DNA from: Pseudoflavitalea rhizosphaerae
GTDB taxonomy: Bacteria > Bacteroidota > Bacteroidia > Chitinophagales > Chitinophagaceae
Direction of reading: 5' to 3'
NCBI RefSeq assembly: GCF_003991355.1
Contig: NZ_RCSU01000002.1
Coordinates: 62,001 to 126,000 of the forward strand
DNA length: 64,000 bases
Positions 25,675-34,064 of this stretch are shown here, one piece after another (position 1 is the first letter of the stretch; each line of letters begins with the position of its first letter). A model generated the notes under the pieces. That model was not told the origin of the DNA, did not search any database, and worked only from the letters and a program-made list of their open reading frames with translations. The position numbers were made by a program, and so were the translations under genes.

Positions 25675-25826
25675 TTGTTTGAGCGGGGTATAAAATGCCG
25701 GCTGGAAAACGAACCAGCGCTTGGGTGGCATTGATCAACTGTAGTAGGGAGGATAGGACAGGGGAATGCTGTTGAACTTTTTCGCTTACGTTTTCAAGGC
25801 CTACATTTTATACCCCGCTCAAACAA
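25675..25826 (-). repeat. Family 2 foldback element, copy c, with perfect 23-bp private arms
   Basis: The arms at 25675-25697 and 25804-25826 are perfect reverse complements over 23 bp (left arm begins TTGTTTGAGCGGGGTATAAA) and share nothing with other copies. On the minus strand the core has the family ends GGCCTTGAAAACGTAAGCGA and CAAGCGCTGGTTCGTTTTCC with a diverged C-rich middle. It lies between the converging ends of cobB and the saccharopine dehydrogenase-like gene. The arms have T outside left and A outside right, the opposite of an intrinsic terminator. Confidence 0.9.
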
Positions 25827-25882
25827 TGGGCTGCGGAGATGTGCTGCAGTTTATTAGCAAGTTGCAAATTTCTATGCTTTTT

Positions 25883-27193
25883 TCAGGCTTCTTCCTCCTG
25901 GAAGGTGATACCATTTTGGTTCAATTCTTTCAGTACGGGTTCATAGATCTCCGGCAGGATAGGGATGTGAAGACCGGTGAGTTTTATTTCATCCAGCAGA
26001 ATTAATTTGGCTGCAATGCCGAGTGGCAGTCCAACCGTTTTTGCCATGGCCGTGCGAAGCTGGTCTTCTCCTTTTACCAACAGACAACTTTTGATATGAC
26101 GGAGTTGACCGTTGAGGAGATAGTCTATTTCGTGCAACATTACTATCATGTCTTTGTCGTGCGGGGCCAAAACCAATTTTTGTTCCAGGGCAAACTGCAG
26201 AACATCGGCGGCTGTGCAGAGACCTTTGTTGATAATGGTTGCTTCATCGTTCAGTCCGAGAAAATCGAGTTGCTGATAGAATGGATCTTCTTTGGAGAGA
26301 GCGGCAATCACATCTGAGGTATCCTGCTTCCTGAAATGTTCCCTGAAGAAGGCGGAAAGCGAGAGCCCATCTGTGTTGTACATCATTGTTTCATCAGTGA
26401 GATGTAACCAGATGATCTGCTTCCAGCCTGCATTGAAAGCAGGATAACGGAGCGTGGTGCGTAGAAAGGTGAGTGATTCTTCGAGCCCGTAAACAGGAAT
26501 ATAACTTAGTGAATCGCGGTTCGCATACCAGGCAAGTTCTCCCAGGCCTGGCGCATATACCGAATTGCTGACATTGAATAAAGCCGTGTAAGGGATTTCC
26601 ACTTTTTCATTATTCTCTCTGTATACTGCGCCTGCCTTACCTGCCATTACCACGTTGCGCGGATTCCAGCTGATCTTGTAATGCCAGGGATTGTTATCGC
26701 TTTCGGGAGCAACCAATCCTCCGCAATGTGATCTGAACGAAGTGATGGCGCCGCCTTTGGCGCGGATGGAGCTGATCAGCTGCATCGCGCTCATATGATC
26801 GATGCCGGGATCGAGGCCCATCTCACAGAGAAAGAACAATCCTTTTGCATTGATCTCATCTTTCAGCGCTTCTATCTTTTCATCCACATAAGAGGCCGTG
26901 AGCAGGTTCTTACCATACTGAACACAATCCTTCGCCACGAGGTAATGCAGGAATGGCGGCAGCAGTGAAATCACGATATCGGCGGAGTAAACCAGTGCAT
27001 GCCTTGCTTCGTTCTGCTCCACATTGATGGCAACCGCTTTCGCATGCGGCGCACCAGCCGTTTTTGAGCTGGCCAGTTCCAGGTTCCCATCCACAACAGT
27101 AAGCGTCCAACCATGCACACCGGTTTCCTTAATGAGGTAATCGATCAGGCATGTTGCTGACTTTCCTGCACCGAAGACGAGTATATGCTTCAT
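25883..27193 (-). CDS. Saccharopine dehydrogenase-like protein
   Basis: 436 residues from the ATG at 27193 (MKHILVFGAGKSATCLIDYL); 33 upstream residues in the same frame look non-coding. The N-terminal Rossmann fold has GAGKSA in the dinucleotide loop. CEMGLDPGIDHMSAM and FRSHCGGLVAPESDNNPWHY are the characteristic saccharopine dehydrogenase/reductase segments. The enzyme class interconverts saccharopine with alpha-aminoadipic semialdehyde plus glutamate, or with lysine plus 2-oxoglutarate. With the ALDH7 enzyme at 13-14.6 kb it suggests lysine catabolism through saccharopine; the genes are not adjacent, so this is inference. Confidence 0.88.
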   Translation of the reverse strand: MKHILVFGAGKSATCLIDYLIKETGVHGWTLTVVDGNLELASSKTAGAPHAKAVAINVEQNEARHALVYSADIVISLLPPFLHYLVAKDCVQYGKNLLTASYVDEKIEALKDEINAKGLFFLCEMGLDPGIDHMSAMQLISSIRAKGGAITSFRSHCGGLVAPESDNNPWHYKISWNPRNVVMAGKAGAVYRENNEKVEIPYTALFNVSNSVYAPGLGELAWYANRDSLSYIPVYGLEESLTFLRTTLRYPAFNAGWKQIIWLHLTDETMMYNTDGLSLSAFFREHFRKQDTSDVIAALSKEDPFYQQLDFLGLNDEATIINKGLCTAADVLQFALEQKLVLAPHDKDMIVMLHEIDYLLNGQLRHIKSCLLVKGEDQLRTAMAKTVGLPLGIAAKLILLDEIKLTGLHIPILPEIYEPVLKELNQNGITFQEEEA

Positions 27194-27292
27194 TGGCACA
27201 AGATAATAAAAACGGTAATAGGGGAAAATGGAGGCAATCGCAGGAATGGCAGCTATTGTTGAAGCGGGAAATTGCAGTGCTGCCCTAAACAA

Positions 27293-27604
27293 TTATTGGT
27301 GAAGTGTAATCACTCCGATATCGGTAGACTGACGGTCTTGTACCAGTACCTCCACATCCCGGTCCTGCAGCGGAGGTCTTGCATCGATACAGAGCTTCCA
27401 GGTACCCGGCCTGAGATTACAGGTGAAGGCGCCATTGTCTGAATAAATCCTTGTAGTGTCATTACCCTGAATGGCCCAGATGGTCTTGGCTCCATAGCTC
27501 GGCTGAATGCTACCGGTAACGGATGCGTGTTGCATGGCCCTGAAAGCATGCAAACTGGCTACCGCTATGATGATGGCAATAAGCGTGGCGAGAGTATTCT
27601 TCAT
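27293..27604 (-). CDS. Small secreted hypothetical protein
   Basis: 103 residues. A hydrophobic N-terminal segment (TLATLIAIIIAVASLHAF) is a signal peptide or anchor. The rest, with TGSIQPSYGAKTIWAIQGND, GAFTCNLRPGTWKLCIDA and a final STDIGVITL, has the strand pattern of a carboxypeptidase-regulatory/Cna-B-like beta-sandwich, a small periplasmic fold. It starts about 160 bases beyond the stop of the GYF gene on the same strand and lies 99 bases upstream of the saccharopine dehydrogenase-like gene. I do not recognise a specific family and assign no function. Confidence 0.7.
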   Translation of the reverse strand: MKNTLATLIAIIIAVASLHAFRAMQHASVTGSIQPSYGAKTIWAIQGNDTTRIYSDNGAFTCNLRPGTWKLCIDARPPLQDRDVEVLVQDRQSTDIGVITLHQ

Positions 27605-27770
27605 GGCGTACGTGTTTTTATTTAGTGAAGAATAAACTATTCATTTATCAGCAAGTTACTGAAGGTCAGGATGTAGTGGGATGATTTTAATACCTTTTTA
27701 ATTCAAACCAGGGTGTTCGGGTATTCTTCATCGTAATGAAGCAGGGTATAGCGTGAAGGAGTATACGCAA

Positions 27771-29261
27771 TCAGAAACCTGCATGGGCGATGCCCAGCGC
27801 TCTTGAATTGATCTTCGTTACAACATAATCGATCGATACACCACGCGAAGTGCGTGGAGCTTCAAGTGTTTTTTGTGCACCGGCGCCAACATCGTTGAAG
27901 ATAAGACGCTGCACTTTTACCACCCTGTTTTCAGGGCCGAGGTATTTTATCTCCAGTTCTATCTGGTCCAGCGGAAAAGAACTGGTATTGGAAACGGTGA
28001 AGTATAAATTGGAAATGCCTCCCAGCACGCCGGTGCGAAAAGGACTGGCGGCCACCTGCACCATCTGGAAGATCTTTTCACGGGCGGCGGTTATATCTGC
28101 TTCACGGACGGGCCTGGGCTCGTCCTTGCGTGTAACTACTGCCTGGGTGACCTTCATTTCATGCGGGTCTTTTTCCTGGAAGGTAACTGGTGCATCATGA
28201 CTGTTTACGACAGGAGGGACCTGCTTATCTTTTACTGCCAGTTGCTGGCCGGGATCTTTTTCCTGGGTATGGCTTTCCTCAACCACGGTAGGCGTGCTTT
28301 CTTCTGCATATTCTTCAGAATTAGCGGGAGTAGTGGATTCACCTGCTACTTGCTCCGGATTTATCCCAGCCTGACGTTGGGCTTCTCTTTCCTGCAGGCG
28401 CTGCACCAGCTGGTCGAGCGCTTTCTGGTTCTCAATACTGCTCTTGCTATTTGTGAGCGCCATTCCGATGACGATACCGCCCAATAACAGGCAGGCAGCA
28501 ACGATACTGCGCATCAGCAGCAACTGCTTCCTTCCTGACTGATTGCGCATAGGGATCACCGGAATGGTCTCTGCCTGCTCATGTTTATTGATGAGGGACG
28601 AGAAGTTGGCGGGTTGCTCAACAGTAGAATTAGCCGGTTGAGTATTTGATGTATTAGATTGCTGGTCCCATTGCTGAATGGCTTGCTGTGCTGTTTGCTT
28701 TTTGGAGGCAGCAGCAGCGGCCTGGACGGATTCAGCCAGTGCGGCGGCGCGCGCTTCCAGCGCTTTGGCGGCTTCCCGGGAAACACCTGCTTCTTCCTGT
28801 TTGCCGGATTCCAACTTTCCTTCGGCTTTCATTACCGGAAAGGCAGTTTCTTTTTTAGCCTGAACAGGTCCAGGCTTTACAGTTTCCTCAGCAGTTGCCT
28901 GCTGAGCTGTTTGCTTTTGCCTGAATCCGGCAGGCAGCGTTACATATACTTTTCCGCTACCGGTTTTCACCACCGGTTTGGAAACGGGTAGGGGTTGCTC
29001 CTGCTTGATGGGTTGTTGCTGTACTGAATGGACAGCATCCTGCTGGGCAGAACTGCTGCGTTTGTAGAACCTGTCGTACGGCTGTTCTTCCACCACCGGA
29101 GCGAAGGCTTTGAGTTCATCAATTTCACTGGGATACCGCCAGGCTGCGCTCCTGCCGTCGAGCCAAACGAGGTCGTAAGGCTTGAGTCCCTTCTTCACCA
29201 GTTCCTCTACAGTGTAAGGACCGGTCTGTTTATTATCGCGCAGTAATAAATACTTGTTCAT
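27771..29261 (-). CDS. GYF_2 (DUF4339) domain protein with transmembrane segment
   Basis: 496 residues. Residues 1-55 are a GYF_2 domain (MNKYLLLRDNKQTGPYTVEE, then LVKKGLKPYDLVWLDGRSAA), a fold that binds proline-rich peptides. A low-complexity Gln/Lys/Ala-rich linker runs to about residue 230. One transmembrane helix lies at about 247-269 (LLLMRSIVAACLLLGGIVIG). A second linker rich in Glu and Thr leads to a C-terminal beta-rich domain (about 395-496) with LGGISNLYFTVSNTSSFPLD. The topology suggests the GYF domain faces the cytoplasm and the C-terminal domain the periplasm. Function is unknown. Confidence 0.85.
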   Translation of the reverse strand: MNKYLLLRDNKQTGPYTVEELVKKGLKPYDLVWLDGRSAAWRYPSEIDELKAFAPVVEEQPYDRFYKRSSSAQQDAVHSVQQQPIKQEQPLPVSKPVVKTGSGKVYVTLPAGFRQKQTAQQATAEETVKPGPVQAKKETAFPVMKAEGKLESGKQEEAGVSREAAKALEARAAALAESVQAAAAASKKQTAQQAIQQWDQQSNTSNTQPANSTVEQPANFSSLINKHEQAETIPVIPMRNQSGRKQLLLMRSIVAACLLLGGIVIGMALTNSKSSIENQKALDQLVQRLQEREAQRQAGINPEQVAGESTTPANSEEYAEESTPTVVEESHTQEKDPGQQLAVKDKQVPPVVNSHDAPVTFQEKDPHEMKVTQAVVTRKDEPRPVREADITAAREKIFQMVQVAASPFRTGVLGGISNLYFTVSNTSSFPLDQIELEIKYLGPENRVVKVQRLIFNDVGAGAQKTLEAPRTSRGVSIDYVVTKINSRALGIAHAGF

Positions 29262-29653
29262 AGATCACCGATAAGCGTGCAAAAATAGTTTTACCACAGG
29301 GGGATCATGGCGCAAAACGCTGACTGATGGCTTATTCCACAGCAGGGTAGGATCAATAAAGGATATTGGCGGGTATTGGAGATTTGTAAGGTAATTGCAA
29401 GTTAACAGTTGAGTAGGGTTAAACCAAAAACCAGGCCACCTAAATTATGAAAACGACGTTAAAAAGCGGGGCGGGATTCCGCCTTCAAAACCCATTGAAA
29501 ATCTGCATAAGTTGCCTAAATCAGTGGATAAAATAGGAGGGCAAAAACAGGCTTTATTCCGCGGTTTTACGATGCAAATAAGGTAAATTTGCGCCTTCAC
29601 GTTCCGCCTTCACGGCGGTAAAAAACACGGACCCAAAAATACAGGAAGCAAGT
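29262..29653. other. Divergent upstream region of the GYF gene and gyrA
   Basis: No gene is supported. The right end contains the probable gyrA promoter: TAAATTTG at 29584-29591 is a perfect TAnnTTTG -7 box, with a weak TTTTAC at 29565-29570 upstream. The leader to gyrA would be about 57 bases and contains the short repeat ACGTTCCGCCTTCACGGCGG, which can form a small hairpin. Confidence 0.5.
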
Positions 29654-32296
29654 ATGGAAGAGAATCTTATACCACAAGAAACGAATGACCAGAACCGGAT
29701 CGTTCCTGTGAACATCGAGGAGCAGATGAAAACGGCTTATATCGATTACTCCATGAGCGTGATCGTAGGCCGTGCATTACCTGATGCGCGCGACGGTTTC
29801 AAACCCGTACACCGCCGCATCCTGTTTGCCATGAATGAACTGGGTGTGCATTACAACAAACCCCACAAGAAGTCCGCGCGTATAGTGGGTGAAGTGTTGG
29901 GTAAGTACCACCCGCACGGCGATAGTTCTGTTTACGATGCCATGGTGAGAATGGCCCAGGAATGGAGCATGCGTTACACACTGGTAGACGGTCAGGGTAA
30001 CTTCGGTAGTCAGGATGGTGATCAGCCGGCTGCCATGCGTTATACCGAAGTGCGCCTGCAGCGTGCAGCAGAAAGCATGCTGATGGATATAGACAAAGAC
30101 ACTGTGGACTTCCAGCTCAACTTCGACGACTCGCTTGAAGAACCAACTGTATTGCCTACACGCTTACCCAACCTGCTCCTCAACGGATCAAGCGGTATCG
30201 CGGTAGGTATGGCCACCAACATGATGCCCCATAACCTTTCCGAGGTGATTGACGGCTGTGTGGCGTATATAGATAACCGTGAAATCACAGTGGATGAAAT
30301 GATGCAGTACATCAAGGCTCCCGACTTCCCTACCGGTGGTATCATCTACGGTATGGAAGGCATCAAATCCGGTTACCATACCGGAAGGGGCAGGGTTGTA
30401 CTCCGCGGACGTGTTCATGTAGACACCAAAGCCAGCGGCCGCGAACAGATCATCATCACTGAAGTGCCTTACCAGGTGAACCGTGACGCGCTCTGCGACC
30501 GCATCGGCCAACTGGTGAACGAGAAAGTACTGGAAGGCATCGCCCATATCAATAACGAATCCAACAACAAGGAAGGCACTCGTATTGTGGTAGACCTGAA
30601 AAGGGATGCCATCTCCAACGTGGTGATCAACCAGCTTTACAAATTCACCGAGCTGCAGACTTCCTACGGCATCAATAACGTAGCGCTTGTAAAAGGCCGC
30701 CCACGCACCCTGAGCGTTATTGAGCTCATCGCTGAGTTCATCGAGTTCCGCCATGAAGTGGTGGTCCGCCGTACCCAATACGATCTGAAGGAAGCGCAGA
30801 AGAAAGCGCATATCCTGCAGGGTTATCTCATCGCCCTGGACCACCTGGACGAAGTGATCGCCCTGATCCGCGCATCCGCTACACCGGAGATTGCGAAAGA
30901 GGGCCTCGTGAATGCTGGCTGGGGACTGGACGAGATCCAGGCCAAAGCCATCCTCGAATTACGTCTCCAGCGTTTGACAGGCATGGAACGTGAGAAGATC
31001 AAAGAAGAATATGATGAATTGATGAAGTTGATCAACTATCTCACAGAACTGCTTGGCAACGAAGGAATGAGGTACGATGTAATCAAGAATGAACTCATCG
31101 AGGTAAAAGATAAATTCGGTGACGAACGCAAAACCGAGATCACTTTCCTGGATGATGAAGTAAGTATCAAAGACCTGATCAAAGAAGAAGATGTGGTGAT
31201 CACCATCTCACATCTCGGTTATATCAAACGTACACCCGCATCCGAATTCCGAGCACAACGCCGTGGCGGTCGTGGTGTACAGGGAGGTAAAACCCGCGAG
31301 GAAGATTATATCGAACACCTCTTCGTGGCCAGCACCCACCATACCATGCTTTTCTTCACGGAAAAGGGTAGGGTATACTGGCTCAACGTTTACCAGATCC
31401 CGGATGGTGAGAAAACCAGCAAGGGACGTGCGATACAGAACATGATCCAGATCGCTCCGGACGATAAGGTCCGCGCCATCATCGACGTAAAGGACTTCGC
31501 CGATAAGGATTATGTGAACGGTCATAATATCGTTCTTTGTACAAAGAAGGGTATTATCAAAAAGACAGCGCTGGAAGATTTCAGCCGTCCACGTCAAACA
31601 GGTGTGAATGCCATTACCATCAATGAAGGCGATGAATTGCTGGAAGCAAGACTGACAGACGGCAACAGCGAGATCATGATGGCTGTGAAGAGTGGAAGGG
31701 CCATCCGTTTCCCTGAAGAAAAAGTAAGGGCAACCGGCCGTGGCGCCATCGGTGTAACGGGTATCGAGGTAGATGATAATAACGATGAAGTAATTGGCAT
31801 GATATGTGTCAACAGTGGAGATACCAGTCGTACTGTATTGGTAGTGAGTGAAAAAGGATACGGAAAAAGAACGCAGGTGGAAGAATATCGCGTTACCAAC
31901 CGCGGAGGTAAAGGGGTGAAGACCATCAGTGTGACAGATAAGACCGGATCCCTGGTAGGAATTCTGGATGTGACTGAGAAGGAAGACCTCATGATCACCT
32001 GTAAGAGCGGTATCATTATCCGTATGCCGGTTGGCGGCATCAGCGAGCTGGGTCGCGCAACGCAAGGTGTGAAACTTATCCGCGTGGAAGATGGCGATGA
32101 AATTGCTGCCATCACCAGCCTGGACGAATCTGAAGAAGATGAAACACCTGTAACAGAAGGCGCAGAAGGTGTTGTTGCTGAAGGAACTGAAAGTACCGAA
32201 GTTTCCGGAGAAACAACAGGTGAAGCAGGTAATGATGATGGTGCTGCAACCGGAGAAGCCGCTGAAGCATCTGAAGAAGGACCAGACAATAACTAA
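29654..32296 (+). CDS. gyrA: DNA gyrase subunit A
   Basis: 880 residues. GyrA breaks and rejoins DNA so that the gyrase heterotetramer can add negative supercoils. The N-terminal [20 protein letters not shown] is diagnostic; the active-site tyrosine is Tyr130 in [10 protein letters not shown]. The quinolone-determining region reads [10 protein letters not shown] with Ser91 and Asp95 matching E. coli Ser83 and Asp87, so no classical resistance substitution is present. The C-terminal beta-pinwheel has repeats such as GRAIRF and a GyrA box [10 protein letters not shown]. The last ~60 residues form an acidic Glu/Gly/Thr-rich tail. It has its own promoter region. Confidence 0.97.
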   Translation: MEENLIPQETNDQNRIVPVNIEEQMKTAYIDYSMSVIVGRALPDARDGFKPVHRRILFAMNELGVHYNKPHKKSARIVGEVLGKYHPHGDSSVYDAMVRMAQEWSMRYTLVDGQGNFGSQDGDQPAAMRYTEVRLQRAAESMLMDIDKDTVDFQLNFDDSLEEPTVLPTRLPNLLLNGSSGIAVGMATNMMPHNLSEVIDGCVAYIDNREITVDEMMQYIKAPDFPTGGIIYGMEGIKSGYHTGRGRVVLRGRVHVDTKASGREQIIITEVPYQVNRDALCDRIGQLVNEKVLEGIAHINNESNNKEGTRIVVDLKRDAISNVVINQLYKFTELQTSYGINNVALVKGRPRTLSVIELIAEFIEFRHEVVVRRTQYDLKEAQKKAHILQGYLIALDHLDEVIALIRASATPEIAKEGLVNAGWGLDEIQAKAILELRLQRLTGMEREKIKEEYDELMKLINYLTELLGNEGMRYDVIKNELIEVKDKFGDERKTEITFLDDEVSIKDLIKEEDVVITISHLGYIKRTPASEFRAQRRGGRGVQGGKTREEDYIEHLFVASTHHTMLFFTEKGRVYWLNVYQIPDGEKTSKGRAIQNMIQIAPDDKVRAIIDVKDFADKDYVNGHNIVLCTKKGIIKKTALEDFSRPRQTGVNAITINEGDELLEARLTDGNSEIMMAVKSGRAIRFPEEKVRATGRGAIGVTGIEVDDNNDEVIGMICVNSGDTSRTVLVVSEKGYGKRTQVEEYRVTNRGGKGVKTISVTDKTGSLVGILDVTEKEDLMITCKSGIIIRMPVGGISELGRATQGVKLIRVEDGDEIAAITSLDESEEDETPVTEGAEGVVAEGTESTEVSGETTGEAGNDDGAATGEAAEASEEGPDNN

Positions 32297-32338
32297 AGCA
32301 GATAAAACCTCTTATACTATTAAATAAATAAGCAAACA

Positions 32339-33721
32339 ATGAAAAAAGTATTGCTGTTAGCGTTGCTCGCCGCACCAGGGTTGGGTTTGTATGCGCAGAA
32401 GCTGGAAAAAGCGAAAGACTATCTGGGCAAGAAGAAGATCACCGAAGCAAAAACGGAGATCGATAACGTACTCACCGTAGAGAAGAACCAGAACAATCCT
32501 GAAGCCTGGTATACAAAAGCAAAAATATATGTTGCCGTTGCAGGTGATTCCGTACTCCGCAGCTCAGTGCCCGATGCACGCGAAGTAGCGTTCGAATCAC
32601 TGAAAAAATATATGGCGATGGAAGAAACCCGTGAGAAGGATGCAGCCAAAAGGAACGTTCTCTTGACGCTGGATAACAGCCAACCATTGCTGGACCTGTA
32701 TTCCGGTTATTCCTCTGCAGGTGCTACCTACTACAATGCAGGTAACTTCAATGAAGCGCTCTCAAACTTCAAGAAATGTCTCGGCATCTTCGAATTCATG
32801 AGCAGCAAGAACCTCACCACTCTGAAGCTGGATACTACTACAACACTGTATGCAGGCATCTCTGCAGAAAAAGCCAGCAAGCCCGATGAAGCTGCGGTTT
32901 ATTATGGTATGATAGCAGATCAGAAAGCACAAGGTGAAGGTTTTGCGGAATTGTACAAATGGCTGGCAGACTACTATCGTCAAAAAAATGATGTAGAAAA
33001 AGCCAAACATTATTCACAACTCGGAAGGGAAGTATATCCCCAGGATTCTTTCTGGACTGGCTTTGAACTGGAACTGATGCGTGAAAAAGGCACCAAAGAA
33101 GAGCTCTTTAAAAAATATGACCAGGTACTGGCGGAGAATCCCAACAATCACCTGTTCCTCTTCAATTATGCAGTGGAAGTGTACCAGGCAGGTTACAACC
33201 AGGATGCTGCACTGCGTCCGGCCAATTCCAAAGAGCTGATCGCGAAAGCTACAGACCTGATCAAAAAATGCCTGGAGATCCAGCCTGATTATCCCAATGC
33301 CAATATGGTACTCGGACAAATCATCTACAACCAGGGCGTTGATATCAACAACGAGAACAAAGCTATCCGTCCACAGGGCGGAGTAAAACTCACTGCTGAT
33401 CAGCTGAAAAAGAAAGAAGAGCTCCGTGCAGCCGTGGTTACCAAATTTGATGAAGCTGCTCCTTACTTTGAGAAGGTTGCCAACAAACTGGAAGCCGAAG
33501 GCAAACTGAAAATGGACGATAAAGACATTCTTAAGAACTCTCTCGATCTGCTGATCACTATCAACGAAGAGAAAGTTAGCCAACTGGAGCAAAAGAAGAA
33601 TGCCGCTGAAGCTAAGAAGAATACAGCCGAGGTGAAAAACCTGGAAGCTGAAATCAAAAAACTGTCCGACAAAACTACCGACTACACCGAAAAATTCAAT
33701 AACGTAGACCGGAAACACTAA
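32339..33721 (+). CDS. Secreted tetratricopeptide repeat protein
   Basis: 460 residues with a signal peptide ending near GLYAQ. The remainder is helical with TPR-like pairs, for example KKKITEAKTEIDNVLTVEKN, AGATYYNAGNFNEALSNFKK and EKSKPDEAA-type repeats, and ends in a Lys/Glu-rich coiled coil (about 400-455). TPR proteins serve as periplasmic protein-interaction scaffolds; the partner is not evident. It follows gyrA by 42 bases on the same strand. The start is a standard ATG, MKKVLLLALLAAPGLG. A strong terminator follows at 33751. Confidence 0.85.
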   Translation: MKKVLLLALLAAPGLGLYAQKLEKAKDYLGKKKITEAKTEIDNVLTVEKNQNNPEAWYTKAKIYVAVAGDSVLRSSVPDAREVAFESLKKYMAMEETREKDAAKRNVLLTLDNSQPLLDLYSGYSSAGATYYNAGNFNEALSNFKKCLGIFEFMSSKNLTTLKLDTTTTLYAGISAEKASKPDEAAVYYGMIADQKAQGEGFAELYKWLADYYRQKNDVEKAKHYSQLGREVYPQDSFWTGFELELMREKGTKEELFKKYDQVLAENPNNHLFLFNYAVEVYQAGYNQDAALRPANSKELIAKATDLIKKCLEIQPDYPNANMVLGQIIYNQGVDINNENKAIRPQGGVKLTADQLKKKEELRAAVVTKFDEAAPYFEKVANKLEAEGKLKMDDKDILKNSLDLLITINEEKVSQLEQKKNAAEAKKNTAEVKNLEAEIKKLSDKTTDYTEKFNNVDRKH

Positions 33722-33750
33722 TAAGACATAGTGGTAAATTTTAATGAGGA

Positions 33751-33776
33751 AACCCCTGAAGTATCAGGGGTTTTTT
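33751..33776 (+). terminator. Intrinsic terminator after the TPR gene
   Basis: AACCCCTGA / TCAGGGGTT stem with a 4-base loop, followed by a T run into TTTTTTCTAT. It lies 30 bases past the stop codon. Confidence 0.85.
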
Positions 33777-33828
33777 CTATATTAGAGTTGTAACCCCGTT
33801 TATTTACCCAACAACCTTGCCATACCCA

Positions 33829-33990
33829 ATGTCAGTGAATTCAAACGATCTGCTGCTGATTCTTTTTGTACTGGTAACTGTACCTTGTTTTTGTTATTGG
33901 ATGGGCTACAGAAGTGGCGAGAAATCCGGTGAGTTAAAGGTTTACAAGAACCTGCAAGAAAAAGAAGATGCACAAGTAAGCCCTGAATAG
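33829..33990 (+). CDS. Small single-span membrane protein
   Basis: A 53-residue ORF, ATG at 33829 to TAG 33988-33990: MSVNSNDLLLILFVLVTVPC, then FCYWMGYRSGEKSGELKVYK and a charged end. One hydrophobic span (about residues 8-25) ends in a charged, helical tail. It is placed between two intrinsic terminators (33751-33776 and 34018-34051), which delimit exactly one short transcription unit; this context is the main reason to accept it. I recognise no family. Confidence 0.5.
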   Translation: MSVNSNDLLLILFVLVTVPCFCYWMGYRSGEKSGELKVYKNLQEKEDAQVSPE

Positions 33991-34017
33991 GGTGCAGTCC
34001 TGATAAAATAATTGAAG

Positions 34018-34051
34018 GCTGAACGTGATAGGATCACGCTCAGCTTTTTTT
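34018..34051 (+). terminator. Intrinsic terminator after the small membrane protein gene
   Basis: GCTGAACGTGAT / ATCACGCTCAGC (34018-34029, 34033-34044, one mismatch) with a 3-base loop and a run of seven T. Confidence 0.88.
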
Positions 34052-34064
34052 GCTTTAATAAACT

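Noticed and set aside
25675-25826. Private arms as the stem of an ordinary bidirectional terminator
   Set aside because: The outer runs are T on the left and A on the right, whereas a bidirectional terminator needs A on the left and T on the right; the loop is also over 100 bases.
31208-32065. Minus-strand ORF of 285 codons opposite gyrA
   Set aside because: Antisense shadow; composition is that of a reversed gyrA frame.
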